A DNA stretch of 64,000 nt, taken from contig JAPKZD010000022.1 of NCBI GenBank assembly GCA_026393975.1, positions 1 through 64,000 of the forward strand, written 5' to 3'. The DNA is from Candidatus Aminicenantota bacterium (GTDB lineage: Bacteria > Acidobacteriota > Aminicenantia > Aminicenantales > Saccharicenantaceae). The notes beneath the pieces were generated by a model. The model saw only the letters and a program-made list of their open reading frames with translations. It searched no databases and was not told the origin of the DNA. Below are positions 9,087-16,849 of the stretch, one piece after another (the first letter of the stretch is position 1; the number at the start of each line of letters is the position of its first letter). A program made the translations under genes and the position numbers.

Positions 9087-10150
9087 CAGCGGTCCCTTTC
9101 GAGGCAGGCCTTTCGGTTCCTGTGCCGCGCGAACCCGAGCTCGATGAGGCGCTCCAGGAGCCGGGGGAACGGCAGGCCCGAGGCGGCCCAGAGCTTCGGG
9201 TACATGCTGATCTCGGTGAAGCCTGGGATGGTATTGATCTCGTTGATGGTGAGATGGTTCGTCCCCTTCTCGAGGAAAAAATCCACCCGGGCCAGGCCGG
9301 AACAGGAGAGGGCTTTAAAGGCGGCGATGGCCAGCTCCCGGATTTTGGCCAGCGTCTGCGGCGCGAGCTCGGCTGGGATGACGAACGTCGTCTTGCCGTC
9401 GATATACTTGTCGTTGTAGTCGTAGAACTCCCGGAAGGGGATGACTTCCCCGGGGAGGGAGGCCTCGGGCGCCTCGTTCCCCAAAACGCTGCATTCGAGC
9501 TCGCGGCCGCGGATGCCCTTCTCGACGAGGGCCGTCGCGTCGTAGCGGAAGGCGGTCGCGAGTGCGGCCGGAACTTGGACGTATTTGCCGACCTTGGTGA
9601 TGCCGACGCTCGACCCGAGGTTGGCGGGTTTGACGAAGAGGGGAAGCGGCAAGGACCGGCGGATACGGCCGAGAAGCCTGCCGGCGTCCGCCCGGAAGTC
9701 CTCTTCCCGGATGACGAGGCAGGGGACGACAGGAAGGCCCTGGTCGCGGAGGATCGACTTGGTCGCGGACTTGTCCATGCCCAAAGCCGAGCCTAGGACC
9801 CCGGCCCCGACATAGGGGACGCCGGCCATTTCGAGGAGACCCTGGATCGTCCCGTCCTCGCCATAGGGTCCGTGAAGGACCGGAAAATAGATGTCGGCGG
9901 CGAGCTCCGGCCCCTCGCCCCGCCCCGCCCAGGGAAGGAAAGAGGAGGCCTGGCCCCCCTCGAGCGTCCTTATATCGGAGGAGGGGGCTTCGACGGCCTT
10001 CCAGAGGCCCTGTCGGGTGATGTAGATGGACCGGACCCCGAATCTGGTCTTGTCCAGGTTCTTATGGATCGCGGCGGCCGAAACCAGGGAGATCTCGTGC
10101 TCCGCCGAGCGGCCTCCGAAGATCAGGGCGACCTCGATTTTTTTGGACAT
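9086..10150 (-). CDS. ddl: D-alanine--D-alanine ligase
   Basis: A 354-aa cytoplasmic ATP-grasp enzyme that joins two D-alanines for the peptidoglycan stem peptide. The N-terminal signature ALIFGGRSAEHEISLVS (about 8-24), the ATP-grasp core FVKPANLGSSVGITKV and the Mg-binding end INEINTIPGFTEISMYPKL are all present. Length fits DdlA-type enzymes (about 350-360). It is first in the ddl-ruvX-mltG operon, so all three envelope or DNA-housekeeping genes are probably expressed together. Confidence 0.92.
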   Translation of the reverse strand: MSKKIEVALIFGGRSAEHEISLVSAAAIHKNLDKTRFGVRSIYITRQGLWKAVEAPSSDIRTLEGGQASSFLPWAGRGEGPELAADIYFPVLHGPYGEDGTIQGLLEMAGVPYVGAGVLGSALGMDKSATKSILRDQGLPVVPCLVIREEDFRADAGRLLGRIRRSLPLPLFVKPANLGSSVGITKVGKYVQVPAALATAFRYDATALVEKGIRGRELECSVLGNEAPEASLPGEVIPFREFYDYNDKYIDGKTTFVIPAELAPQTLAKIRELAIAAFKALSCSGLARVDFFLEKGTNHLTINEINTIPGFTEISMYPKLWAASGLPFPRLLERLIELGFARHRNRKACLERDR

Positions 10151-10244
10151 TCAGGCCCTCGGCACGACTAACCTTATGGTTTGACTCATTTTAATCGAAT
10201 CGCGGTCAATTGTCTAACTCCCGATGATAGTCGCTAACTATATG

Positions 10245-10274
10245 TTGACAGCCGCGGGAATGGGTCTCTATAAT
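10245..10274 (+). promoter_or_regulatory. Strong sigma-70-like promoter
   Basis: A perfect TTGACA (10245-10250) and perfect TATAAT (10269-10274) are separated by 18 nt. The start would be near 10281, giving a leader of about 30 nt to the ATG at 10313. Confidence 0.75.
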
Positions 10275-10312
10275 ACCGTCAGGTGGAATTCCATCGGCCG
10301 AGAGGTGTGACC

Positions 10313-11110
10313 ATGAGTAGAAAACCGATACTCTGTTTGGGCTTCCTGGTTCTCGTTTTCGCCAGCCTGACCCTGATCGTTCCGGGGCGGCCGTTCGCCC
10401 AGGAGAACATGATCAAGAGGGCGAAGATCTTCGAAGACACCTACGAGCTGATCTCGGAATCGGACCTCAATTGCTCTTTCTACATGCATGAGGAAGGGAA
10501 ACTGCTTCCGGACATCCGGATTATCGGCGGTGAGCGCATGAACGAAAAGAGCGTCTTCAGCGACGGCGACGTCATCTACATCAACAAAGGGGCGGCCGAC
10601 GGGCTCGAGATCGGCCAGCTCTTCCTGACCGTCGGCCTCCGGGCGAGGGTCGCCAAACTCGGCACCGTGATGGAACGGCACGGCCGGGCCCGGGTCGTCC
10701 GCCTCGAGGACAGGATGGCCACGGCCAAGGTCGAGAAGGGCTGCGGCACGATCCAGGCCGGCGATTTCCTGATCCCCTTCGAGCAGGAAGCCGGCGAGAT
10801 CGGCAAGGACCTGGGCTTCGGGGACATGGACCCGAACGCCAGCAAGCACGGCAAGGTCGTCTACATCGAAAACGACTTCCATATCGCCGGCACCGGCCAG
10901 TGGGCCCTGATCGACATGGGCCGCCAGCACTGCGTCCAGATCGGCGACCAGCTCAACGTCTTCTACCGCGCCCGGCCCAACCTGCCGCGCGAGGCCGTCG
11001 CCAGCGCCATCGTCATCGACGTCCGCGGCGGGACGTCGACGGTCAAGATCCTCGGCGCCCGCGACATCGTCAGTATCGGCAGCGAAGTCCAGCTCAACGT
11101 CGCCCGATAG
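10313..11110 (+). CDS. Secreted protein of unknown function, beta-rich repeats
   Basis: A 265-aa exported protein. A signal peptide covers about 1-29 (ending RPFAQE). The body contains two segments of the same style (GAADGLEIGQLFLTV and QHCVQIGDQLNVFYRA, each followed by a GTV/TSTVKI strand). This resembles the small barrel repeats seen in LysM-associated or FlgT-C-like proteins, so a cell-wall role is possible but unproven. I choose the ATG at 10313 over the one at 10283 because AGAGGTG lies 5 nt upstream and the signal peptide then begins correctly. A consensus promoter drives it, which implies high expression. Confidence 0.7.
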   Translation: MSRKPILCLGFLVLVFASLTLIVPGRPFAQENMIKRAKIFEDTYELISESDLNCSFYMHEEGKLLPDIRIIGGERMNEKSVFSDGDVIYINKGAADGLEIGQLFLTVGLRARVAKLGTVMERHGRARVVRLEDRMATAKVEKGCGTIQAGDFLIPFEQEAGEIGKDLGFGDMDPNASKHGKVVYIENDFHIAGTGQWALIDMGRQHCVQIGDQLNVFYRARPNLPREAVASAIVIDVRGGTSTVKILGARDIVSIGSEVQLNVAR

Positions 11111-11137
11111 AAGCCTCCCGAGCATCCGTCCGGTTGG

Positions 11138-11166
11138 TTGACACTCCCTGCGTATTCTGCTAGTTT
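11138..11166 (+). promoter_or_regulatory. tRNA promoter
   Basis: TTGACA (11138-11143), 17 nt, TAGTTT (11161-11166), about 40 nt ahead of tRNA-Gly. The 5' leader contains a small GC hairpin (CTCCC/GGGAG type, about 11181-11196). Confidence 0.6.
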
Positions 11167-11204
11167 AAGGCGTGCCGCCCCTCCCGCGAGGGAGGGACGA
11201 GCGG

Positions 11205-11279
11205 GCGGGCGTAGTTCAGTGGTAGAACGTCTGCTTGCCATGCAGAAGGTCGTGGGTTCAAGTCCCATCGCCCGCTCCA
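11205..11279 (+). tRNA. tRNA-Gly (GCC)
   Basis: A complete cloverleaf: acceptor arm GCGGGCG/CGCCCGC, D arm GTTC...GAAC, anticodon GCC at 11237-11239 in loop TTGCCAT, T arm GTGGG-TTCAAGT-CCCAT, and encoded CCA (11277-11279). It decodes GGC and GGT, the Gly codons favoured in this GC-rich genome. Confidence 0.97.
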
Positions 11280-11308
11280 AGCATTGACTCAGTCCTCATG
11301 ACGAACCT

Positions 11309-11384
11309 GGCGCGGTACCCAAGCGGCTAAGGGAGAGGTCTGCAAAACCTTTATTCGTCGGTTCGAGTCCGACCCGCGCCTCCA
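11309..11384 (+). tRNA. tRNA-Cys (GCA)
   Basis: Acceptor GGCGCGG/CCGCGCC, anticodon loop CTGCAAA with GCA at 11342-11344, T arm GTCGG-TTCGAGT-CCGAC, and encoded CCA (11382-11384). It is 29 nt behind tRNA-Gly and probably on the same transcript. Confidence 0.96.
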
Positions 11385-11441
11385 CATCCCCCCTATCCCT
11401 ACCGAATTCCCGCGTTGACCCGTTCGCCGACAGCGGCCGGG

Positions 11442-11501
11442 GCCCCGGTCTTGCAAGGACCGGGACTGGGAAGCCCTGCCCCGGTCTTGCAAGGACCGGG
11501 A
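11442..11501. repeat. Two 24-nt direct copies of a near-palindrome
   Basis: Identical 24-nt copies occupy 11442-11465 and 11478-11501, with a 36-nt period. Each core is a near-perfect palindrome (CCCGGTC...GACCGGG around TTGCAA). The second copy abuts the -35 box of the next promoter, so it could be a double operator site, or tRNA-operon terminators, or a short local duplication. Confidence 0.6.
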
Positions 11502-11531
11502 TTGACACCCTTCTTGGGAAGGGGATATAGT
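11502..11531 (+). promoter_or_regulatory. Strong sigma-70-like promoter
   Basis: TTGACA (11502-11507), 18 nt, TATAGT (11526-11531); predicted start near 11538, with AAGGAGG about 8 nt before the ATG at 11558. Confidence 0.7.
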
Positions 11532-11557
11532 GGGCCTAACTTCAGTAAGGAGGTCCC

Positions 11558-12148
11558 ATGGATATCGTTCAAAGAGTCCAGTCGATCATTCTCAAGCCAA
11601 AAGAGGAATGGGTCAAGATCAAGGCCGAACCCTCGACGGTCGCCGGCCTTTTCACCTCTTATGCCATGATCCTGGCCGCGATCCCGGCCGGCTGTCAATT
11701 CCTCGGCAACATCCTCGTCGGGCACCGGCTGCCTATGGTCGGCGTCTTCAGGTGGTCCATCGGGCGAGCCCTCGGCAACGCCGTCGTCTCGTACGTTTTC
11801 GCCCTGATCACCGTCTACCTTTTCGCCCTGATCATCAACGAGCTGGCGCCGAACTTCGGCTCGACCAAGAACATGACGAACGCCCTTAAGCTCTCCGTCT
11901 ACAGCATGACCCCGGGCTGGGTGGCCGGCATCTTCTACATCATTCCCGGCCTCTGGATCCTGGGCATTCTGGCCAGTCTGTACGGCCTTTATGTCCTTTA
12001 CCTGGGTTTCGACACGCCGATGATGGAGACGCCCAAGGATAAGGTCGTCGGCTACATGGCCGTCAGCATCGTCGTCGTGATCGTCCTCTATGTGGTCTTT
12101 TCGCTGATCCTCGGAGGGATCTTCGCCGTCCGCTACGGTCGGCTCTGA
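11558..12148 (+). CDS. Yip1-family membrane protein
   Basis: A 196-aa integral membrane protein. The amphipathic N-terminus (MDIVQRVQSIILKPKEEW) is the usual opening of bacterial Yip1-domain proteins, whose role is not established. About five hydrophobic segments follow (approximately 28-50, 68-92, 112-130, 132-150, 165-190). AAGGAGG precedes the ATG, and a consensus promoter with duplicated upstream repeats lies just before it. Its 3' end overlaps the convergent pyrF by 16 bp. A second Yip1 gene is at 34345-35052. Confidence 0.75.
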   Translation: MDIVQRVQSIILKPKEEWVKIKAEPSTVAGLFTSYAMILAAIPAGCQFLGNILVGHRLPMVGVFRWSIGRALGNAVVSYVFALITVYLFALIINELAPNFGSTKNMTNALKLSVYSMTPGWVAGIFYIIPGLWILGILASLYGLYVLYLGFDTPMMETPKDKVVGYMAVSIVVVIVLYVVFSLILGGIFAVRYGRL

Positions 12149-12858
12149 TCGAGCTCTTCGACGATCCTGAGAAAGGCTTCGTTGGGGGAGGGCGCTCCGG
12201 TGATGGGGCGTCCGATGACCAGATAATCCGCGCCCTTGGCCACGGCCTCGGCCGGCGTCATGATCCTCTTCTGGTCCTGTGCCGCCGCCCATAGCGGCCT
12301 GATTCCCGGCGTCACGATGAGAAGTTCCCGCCCGTACTCCTTCCGCAGGACCTCGATCTCCTGAGGTGAGCAGACGACGCCGTCCAGGCCTGCCGCCTTG
12401 GCCAGCCCGGCCAGGCGGAGGACTTGGGAGGCCACGTCCGCGCCCATCCCCACTTCTTCGAGGTCGGCGCCCTTGAGGCTGGTCAGGACGGTGACTCCCA
12501 GAAGGACGGGCTTGGGCCCCTTGCCGGCCTCGGCGGCGGACCGGGCCGCTTCGGCCGCCTTGGCCATCATCTCCCGGCCGCCCGAGGTGTGGATGGTCAT
12601 CATTTGGACGCCGAGCTTGAAGGCCGACCGGACCGCTCCGGCCACGGTGTTGGGGATGTCGTGGAGCTTGAGGTCGAGGAAGATGTCCTTGCGCAGGGCC
12701 CTGAGCTTTCGGAAAAGCGTCGGGCCCTCGGCCGTGAAGAGCTCCAGGCCGACCTTGAACGTCCGGGCGTCCTTGAGCCGGCTGACGAGGGAAAGGCCCT
12801 CTTCCTTGGTCTGAACGTCCAGGGCGATGATGATGCGGCTGGCGTTGGTCTTGTCCAT
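12133..12858 (-). CDS. pyrF: Orotidine 5'-phosphate decarboxylase
   Basis: A 241-aa cytoplasmic enzyme making UMP from OMP, the last step of de novo pyrimidine synthesis. The catalytic motif LDLKLHDIPNT (about 65-75) is present, with the phosphate-binding TPGIRP and YLVIGRPIT near the C-terminus. I set the start at ATG 12858 (AAAGGA upstream) and not at the longer frame opening, because the extra residues are low-complexity. It is the last gene of pyrK-pyrD-pyrF and overlaps the convergent yip1 gene by 16 bp. Confidence 0.92.
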   Translation of the reverse strand: MDKTNASRIIIALDVQTKEEGLSLVSRLKDARTFKVGLELFTAEGPTLFRKLRALRKDIFLDLKLHDIPNTVAGAVRSAFKLGVQMMTIHTSGGREMMAKAAEAARSAAEAGKGPKPVLLGVTVLTSLKGADLEEVGMGADVASQVLRLAGLAKAAGLDGVVCSPQEIEVLRKEYGRELLIVTPGIRPLWAAAQDQKRIMTPAEAVAKGADYLVIGRPITGAPSPNEAFLRIVEELDQSRP

Positions 12859-12875
12859 GGCGCCGTCCTTTCTTT

Positions 12876-13808
12876 TCAGGATACCATGATCGTGCCCACG
12901 ATCTCGCGGACCGCGGCGACGCCGTGCGCCTCGCACCAGCTCTCGATCTCGGCCACGATCCGGACGGCGGCGTCGGGGTCGACGAAGTTCGCCGTCCCGA
13001 CCTCGACGGCGGCCGCCCCGGCGACGAGGAACTCCAGGGCGTCCGCGCCGGTCATGATGCCGCCCATGCCGATGACCGGCACCCGGACCCGCGAGGCCAC
13101 TTGGTAGACCATGCGCAGGGCGATGGGCTTGATGGCCGGGCCGCTCAGCCCGCCGAAGACGTTCCGGAGCTTGGGCCGGCGCGTCTCGAGGTCGAGGGCC
13201 ATGGCCAGGAAAGTGTTGACGAGAGCGATCGCGTCCGTTCCGGCCTCCTCGGCCGCCTTGGCGATCTCGACGATGCTGGTGACGTTCGGCGAGAGCTTGG
13301 TGATGAGCGGACGGCGGCTCGCGGCCTTGATCCTTTTCACCAGGTCGAAGGTCGTCCGGGGCGAGAGTGCCGGGCAGAGGCCTTCGGCCTTGACGTTGGG
13401 GCAGGAGATGTTGAGCTCGTAAGCGGCGATCCCGTCCTGCTTATCGAGGTACTCGACGACCGCGGCGTACTCGTCGTCGTCCGCGCCGCAGACGTTGACG
13501 ATGACCGCCGTCTTCAGGCGGCGGAGCTCGGGCAGGATTTTTTCCGAGAAAGCTTCGACTCCGACGCCCTGGAGGCCGATGGCGTTGATGAGGCCGCTGG
13601 CCGTTTCAACCAGCCGCGGCGGGGGATTGCCCTCCCGCGGCTTGTAATAGAGGCCCTTGACGACGAAGCCGCCGAGCTTTTCGAGGTCGAGGTAGGGCTC
13701 GAATTCGAGGCCGTAGCCGAAAGTGCCGCTCGCGGCGAGGACGGGGTTGCGAAGCTTCAGGAAACCCAGGTCCGCCGTGAGGTCGACGCTCTTCTTCGTC
13801 ATGGCCAT
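12876..13808 (-). CDS. pyrD: Dihydroorotate dehydrogenase, catalytic subunit (class 1B)
   Basis: A 310-aa FMN flavoprotein oxidising dihydroorotate to orotate. LRNPVLAASGTFGYG at the N-terminus, the active-site Cys in ELNISCPNVKAEG, and FMN-phosphate loops GMGGIMTGADALEFL and AVEVGTANF are visible. The adjacent PyrK supports class 1B, an NAD-linked heterotetramer. The start (ATG 13808, alternative 13802) overlaps the end of pyrK by about 10 nt. The longer open frame only shadows pyrK. The pyrF start follows after 17 nt. Confidence 0.92.
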   Translation of the reverse strand: MAMTKKSVDLTADLGFLKLRNPVLAASGTFGYGLEFEPYLDLEKLGGFVVKGLYYKPREGNPPPRLVETASGLINAIGLQGVGVEAFSEKILPELRRLKTAVIVNVCGADDDEYAAVVEYLDKQDGIAAYELNISCPNVKAEGLCPALSPRTTFDLVKRIKAASRRPLITKLSPNVTSIVEIAKAAEEAGTDAIALVNTFLAMALDLETRRPKLRNVFGGLSGPAIKPIALRMVYQVASRVRVPVIGMGGIMTGADALEFLVAGAAAVEVGTANFVDPDAAVRIVAEIESWCEAHGVAAVREIVGTIMVS

Positions 13809-14584
13809 AGGATGCGCTCCCCGGGGAATATCGGGCCCTCCTCGCAGATCTTCGTCCAACCGTCCCCGCTCTCGTTCTTGATGCGGTGGACACAGCCCCA
13901 GCAGGCGCCGATGCCGCAGCCCATCACGGATTCGAGAGAGAACTCGGCCGGGACGCCGTGTTTCGCGGCGAGCGCGGCGAGCGTCTTCATCATCGCCTCC
14001 GGGCCGCAGGCGTAGAGAACGTCGGGTTTCGTTTTGGCGAGATCGAGGCCGACGAGCTCGGTGACAAGGCCGCCGAACCCAAAACTGCCATCGTCGGTCG
14101 AGCAAAGGGGCTTAATCCCGGCCTTCTCGAACTTGTCGCGAAGAGGGATGTCGACGAGCCGCCGCCCGCCGTAGAAGACCGTTGTCTGGACGCCGCGGGC
14201 GCCGAGCTCGCGGGCCAGGAAGTAGATGGGGGCGATGCCCCGGCCGCCGCCGACGCAGAAGGCCCGCTTTCCCTTCATCCCGTTCGTGACGGTGAAGCCT
14301 TTCCCGAGGGGGCCGATGAGGTCGAGCGGATCGCCGGGCTTTTTCCGGGATAGGATCTCCGTGCCCAGGCCGGCCACCTTGAAAAACAGCTCGACGCCAT
14401 TCGCCCCGGCGTCGTGGATGCTCAGGGGTCGGCGAAGGAGGGGGAAGGGCCCGTCGGCGACTTTGACCATGACGAACTGCCCCGGCCGCGCCTCCTGCCC
14501 GATCTCGGGGGCGTCGATCGCTAAATGGAAGTAGTCATCCCAGTTACGGATTTCGCGGAGTCGGGCGTTCCTGTCTATCGTCAT
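13799..14584 (-). CDS. pyrK: Dihydroorotate dehydrogenase electron transfer subunit
   Basis: A 261-aa FAD/[2Fe-2S] reductase that passes electrons from PyrD to NAD. It has an FAD-binding barrel (about 1-100, PLLRRPLSIHD), an NAD-binding domain (FCVGGGRGIAPIYFLA) and a C-terminal iron-sulfur site with clustered Cys (MGCGIGACWGCVHRI then a later Cys in KICEEG). The start ATG 14584 is chosen because upstream codons lack family similarity and run into the promoter. First gene of the pyrKDF operon. Confidence 0.92.
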   Translation of the reverse strand: MTIDRNARLREIRNWDDYFHLAIDAPEIGQEARPGQFVMVKVADGPFPLLRRPLSIHDAGANGVELFFKVAGLGTEILSRKKPGDPLDLIGPLGKGFTVTNGMKGKRAFCVGGGRGIAPIYFLARELGARGVQTTVFYGGRRLVDIPLRDKFEKAGIKPLCSTDDGSFGFGGLVTELVGLDLAKTKPDVLYACGPEAMMKTLAALAAKHGVPAEFSLESVMGCGIGACWGCVHRIKNESGDGWTKICEEGPIFPGERILWP

Positions 14585-14612
14585 GGCTCTTCGGGGGCTC
14601 GGTTCGCCCCCT

Positions 14613-14642
14613 AAACTAGCAGAAATCCCCCGCCGTTGGCAA
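14613..14642 (-). promoter_or_regulatory. Promoter of pyrKDF
   Basis: On the minus strand: TTGCCA (14637-14642), 18 nt, TAGTTT (14613-14618); predicted start about 20 nt before the pyrK ATG. It is divergent from the RHS promoter 40 bp away. Confidence 0.5.
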
Positions 14643-14682
14643 CCGGAATGTTCGATAGGGAAAAGTCCCGTGCCCATGCCTA

Positions 14683-14712
14683 TTGACATTATCAAACTCG
14701 CTAATCTAGAGT
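14683..14712 (+). promoter_or_regulatory. Promoter of the RHS cassette 1 gene
   Basis: TTGACA (14683-14688), 18 nt, TAGAGT (14707-14712). Predicted start near 14720, a short leader before the ATG at 14734 (GGTGGG in between). Confidence 0.55.
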
Positions 14713-14733
14713 ATGGCCTAGGGGTGGGAATCA

Positions 14734-16728
14734 ATGGCCACATATCCTGTGAGCCGGGCGTCTGTCATTTTCTTTCCGTCTGCCTACCTACCTACCCGCG
14801 CTTTTCTAATCGGCATCCCGCAGCTGACCAATCAAGCCAAGACTCTACCTGGCAGCCGTAAGGACATCGATATGCGATTCTTAATGCTTGGAACCGGCGA
14901 GTTGGGCCCCAACAAGATCCTGGAGGAATCCGCGTTTGTCGTGACGTCGCCCGTCGAAGGCGAGGAGCTCGTGCCCGGCGCGGTGCATCTCATCACCTGG
15001 ACGGGAGCCGAGGACGTCAAAGAAGTCAAGTACCGGGACCAGACGCTGAAGCCCAAAAACGAAGGAGAGGAGGTATCGCAGTCTATCGTCAGTGATTCGT
15101 TCGAGACGTACGGGGCGGGGGTCTTCCCGAGGACGGGCGGGTGGCTCACGGGCATGGAGAAGATTGCGGGACTTCTCTCAGAGATTAGTCCGAGAGAAAC
15201 GCCGGCTGATGCTCTAAACGTGCGACCTGCCGGCTCTTTAAAAGACAAGGTAAAACGACTCGGGATTGCCAAGACGGGGGCAGAGAGAGAAAGCAGGGGC
15301 AGCGAGGTGCTTCAGTCCGGCGAGCAAGGCGCCCAAGCCTTAAACCTTTCCGATGGGGCTTCGGAGAACGGAGCGGCCCTGATTGATGATGAGGACTCCG
15401 TCTCCGGGCTGAGGTCGTTCAGGCTCGAAACCGTCGGAATAGGGTCGGTTTCCGTTGTCAAGCGGTTCAGCCTGCCTGACCGCGTTCCTTTTGGGGTGAG
15501 CGGGGGGAGTTTCGCGATAGGCGTCAAGCCCAATGATTCCCAAACAAGGACCGGCCTGAGGGAGGGCTCGGATAGGGTATCCCTCCTGGATAGGAGATCC
15601 GGGAAGCTTGGGAAGGAGAATGATCCGGTAACTGGTCCGACATCCGGCGTCAAGAATAAAAGAAACCTCCCTGCTGAAAGTAGATCTGCCGACACAGCTC
15701 TTGATCAGGGCTCAGGAGACAGCCGAAAGACGATGACGACCCTGTCCGCTTCGCCGGTCGGCAACTACTATCTCTATTCCTTTGACGGCAAGCTCCTGCA
15801 GACATACAATGTCTATGGGGTGCTACTCAAGGACTATATCTACATGGGCGACCGGCTCATCGCCGAATACGACCACGTCGGGGCTCGCTTCCTCTACTAC
15901 ACGCCGGACCAGATCAATTCGACCCGCGTCGTGACCGACAGCGCGGGGACGGTAGTCTATTCGGCGGTCCACGACCCCTACGGCGGGATCCAGCAGACCG
16001 GTACCAACAACACCTACGACCCCCAGCTCAAGTTCTCAGGCAAAGAGCGCGACGCCGAATCGGAGCTCGATTACTTCGGAGCGAGGTATTATGACAGGAG
16101 CCAGTATAGGTTTATTTCTGTAGATCCAGTGTTCGAGCTTGAAAAAGCCAGAAACAGTGGTTGGAACATGTATTCATATTGCGGAGATAGGCCCACGAGC
16201 TATATCGACCCCGACGGAATGAGTTGGATATATTATAATAATGTTTGGGGACAAGTATATCTTGTCCTCAACAATTCTTTAGGCACGGTTGTAGGGCCCT
16301 TCCCTGCAGCTAATAACGGCTTTTTTGAAGGCCATGCCAATCCCTTTCCTCAAGGAACTTGGCGCCTCGATTACTATAATCCGAATTGGATAAAGGGAAT
16401 CGACTGTCAGGGTGCATATATATTTTCTGTGACGGGCCACAGGGGGATGGGAATTCATGCTCACGATGAGGTCTTTGGGTATACTTATACCGATGCCTCC
16501 GCAGGCTGCATTACTATAGAGGGCAGCACAATGGCTACGTTACGCTGGTGGGATCGTATTGATCCCATACAGGGCATCCAAGTAGACCGGGCGGATATAG
16601 AACTACCCGCACTACCTGTCATGACTATGGATCTTCTATTGGCTTCGGTTCAAATAACGAGGCTACTTGTGACTGCGCTGCCAGCTGGAAACGATATATC
16701 CTGGGCTATTTCTTATGCCCCAAAATAG
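14734..16728 (+). CDS. RHS-core protein with L,D-transpeptidase-like C-terminal domain (candidate toxin 1)
   Basis: 664 aa. The N-terminal third (about 47-330) is low-complexity with no domain I can name. Residues about 345-495 form the RHS-associated core: YYLYSFDGKLLQTYN, KFSGKERDAESELDYFGARYYD, ending YIDPDG at 490-495, the usual boundary where polymorphic toxin C-termini begin. The C-terminal domain (496-664) has PQGTWRL, GIHAH and SAGCIT. His575 or His577, Ser589 and Cys592 reproduce the H-x13-S-x-G-C pattern of L,D-transpeptidase/YkuD and DUF2778 enzymes that act on peptidoglycan. No clear signal peptide is seen; ATG 14872 is an alternative start. Full-length RHS YD-repeats are missing, so this is a short cassette. 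The C-terminal part is AT-richer than the neighbours, as expected of acquired tips. Confidence 0.7.
   Translation: MATYPVSRASVIFFPSAYLPTRAFLIGIPQLTNQAKTLPGSRKDIDMRFLMLGTGELGPNKILEESAFVVTSPVEGEELVPGAVHLITWTGAEDVKEVKYRDQTLKPKNEGEEVSQSIVSDSFETYGAGVFPRTGGWLTGMEKIAGLLSEISPRETPADALNVRPAGSLKDKVKRLGIAKTGAERESRGSEVLQSGEQGAQALNLSDGASENGAALIDDEDSVSGLRSFRLETVGIGSVSVVKRFSLPDRVPFGVSGGSFAIGVKPNDSQTRTGLREGSDRVSLLDRRSGKLGKENDPVTGPTSGVKNKRNLPAESRSADTALDQGSGDSRKTMTTLSASPVGNYYLYSFDGKLLQTYNVYGVLLKDYIYMGDRLIAEYDHVGARFLYYTPDQINSTRVVTDSAGTVVYSAVHDPYGGIQQTGTNNTYDPQLKFSGKERDAESELDYFGARYYDRSQYRFISVDPVFELEKARNSGWNMYSYCGDRPTSYIDPDGMSWIYYNNVWGQVYLVLNNSLGTVVGPFPAANNGFFEGHANPFPQGTWRLDYYNPNWIKGIDCQGAYIFSVTGHRGMGIHAHDEVFGYTYTDASAGCITIEGSTMATLRWWDRIDPIQGIQVDRADIELPALPVMTMDLLLASVQITRLLVTALPAGNDISWAISYAPK
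15754..15935 (+). repeat. Direct repeat A1 within RHS core
   Basis: Matches 18262-18443 at a fixed offset of 2508 nt with 7 mismatches over 182 nt and no gaps; the first 62 nt are identical. This is DNA-level identity, not only protein similarity, so the two cassettes are recently duplicated or kept alike by recombination. Confidence 0.9.
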
Positions 16729-16738
16729 AGCCAACCCT

Positions 16739-16849
16739 ATGATAAGTATCATTCACGCTAATATCGGATGGGCAGATTTGATCAGGCTTGCCTGCAAGGT
16801 CATTTTCTTATCGATATCATTCATTTTGCTATTGGCTAACAACCCATGA
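16739..16849 (+). CDS. Possible 36-aa membrane peptide between toxin and downstream gene
   Basis: ATG 16739 to TGA 16849. The peptide opens MISIIHANIGWADLIRL, continues into a hydrophobic stretch (about 17-33, IFLSISFILLL) and ends LANNP. Its stop overlaps the next gene's start in an ATGA arrangement (ATG at 16846), which suggests translational coupling. The gap to the RHS stop is 10 nt. No good Shine-Dalgarno is visible, so it may be read through from upstream translation or be chance. Confidence 0.35.
   Translation: MISIIHANIGWADLIRLACKVIFLSISFILLLANNP

Noticed and set aside
11442-11501. CRISPR-like repeats
   Set aside because: Only two copies with a 12-nt spacer, no cas genes; an operator or short duplication is simpler.
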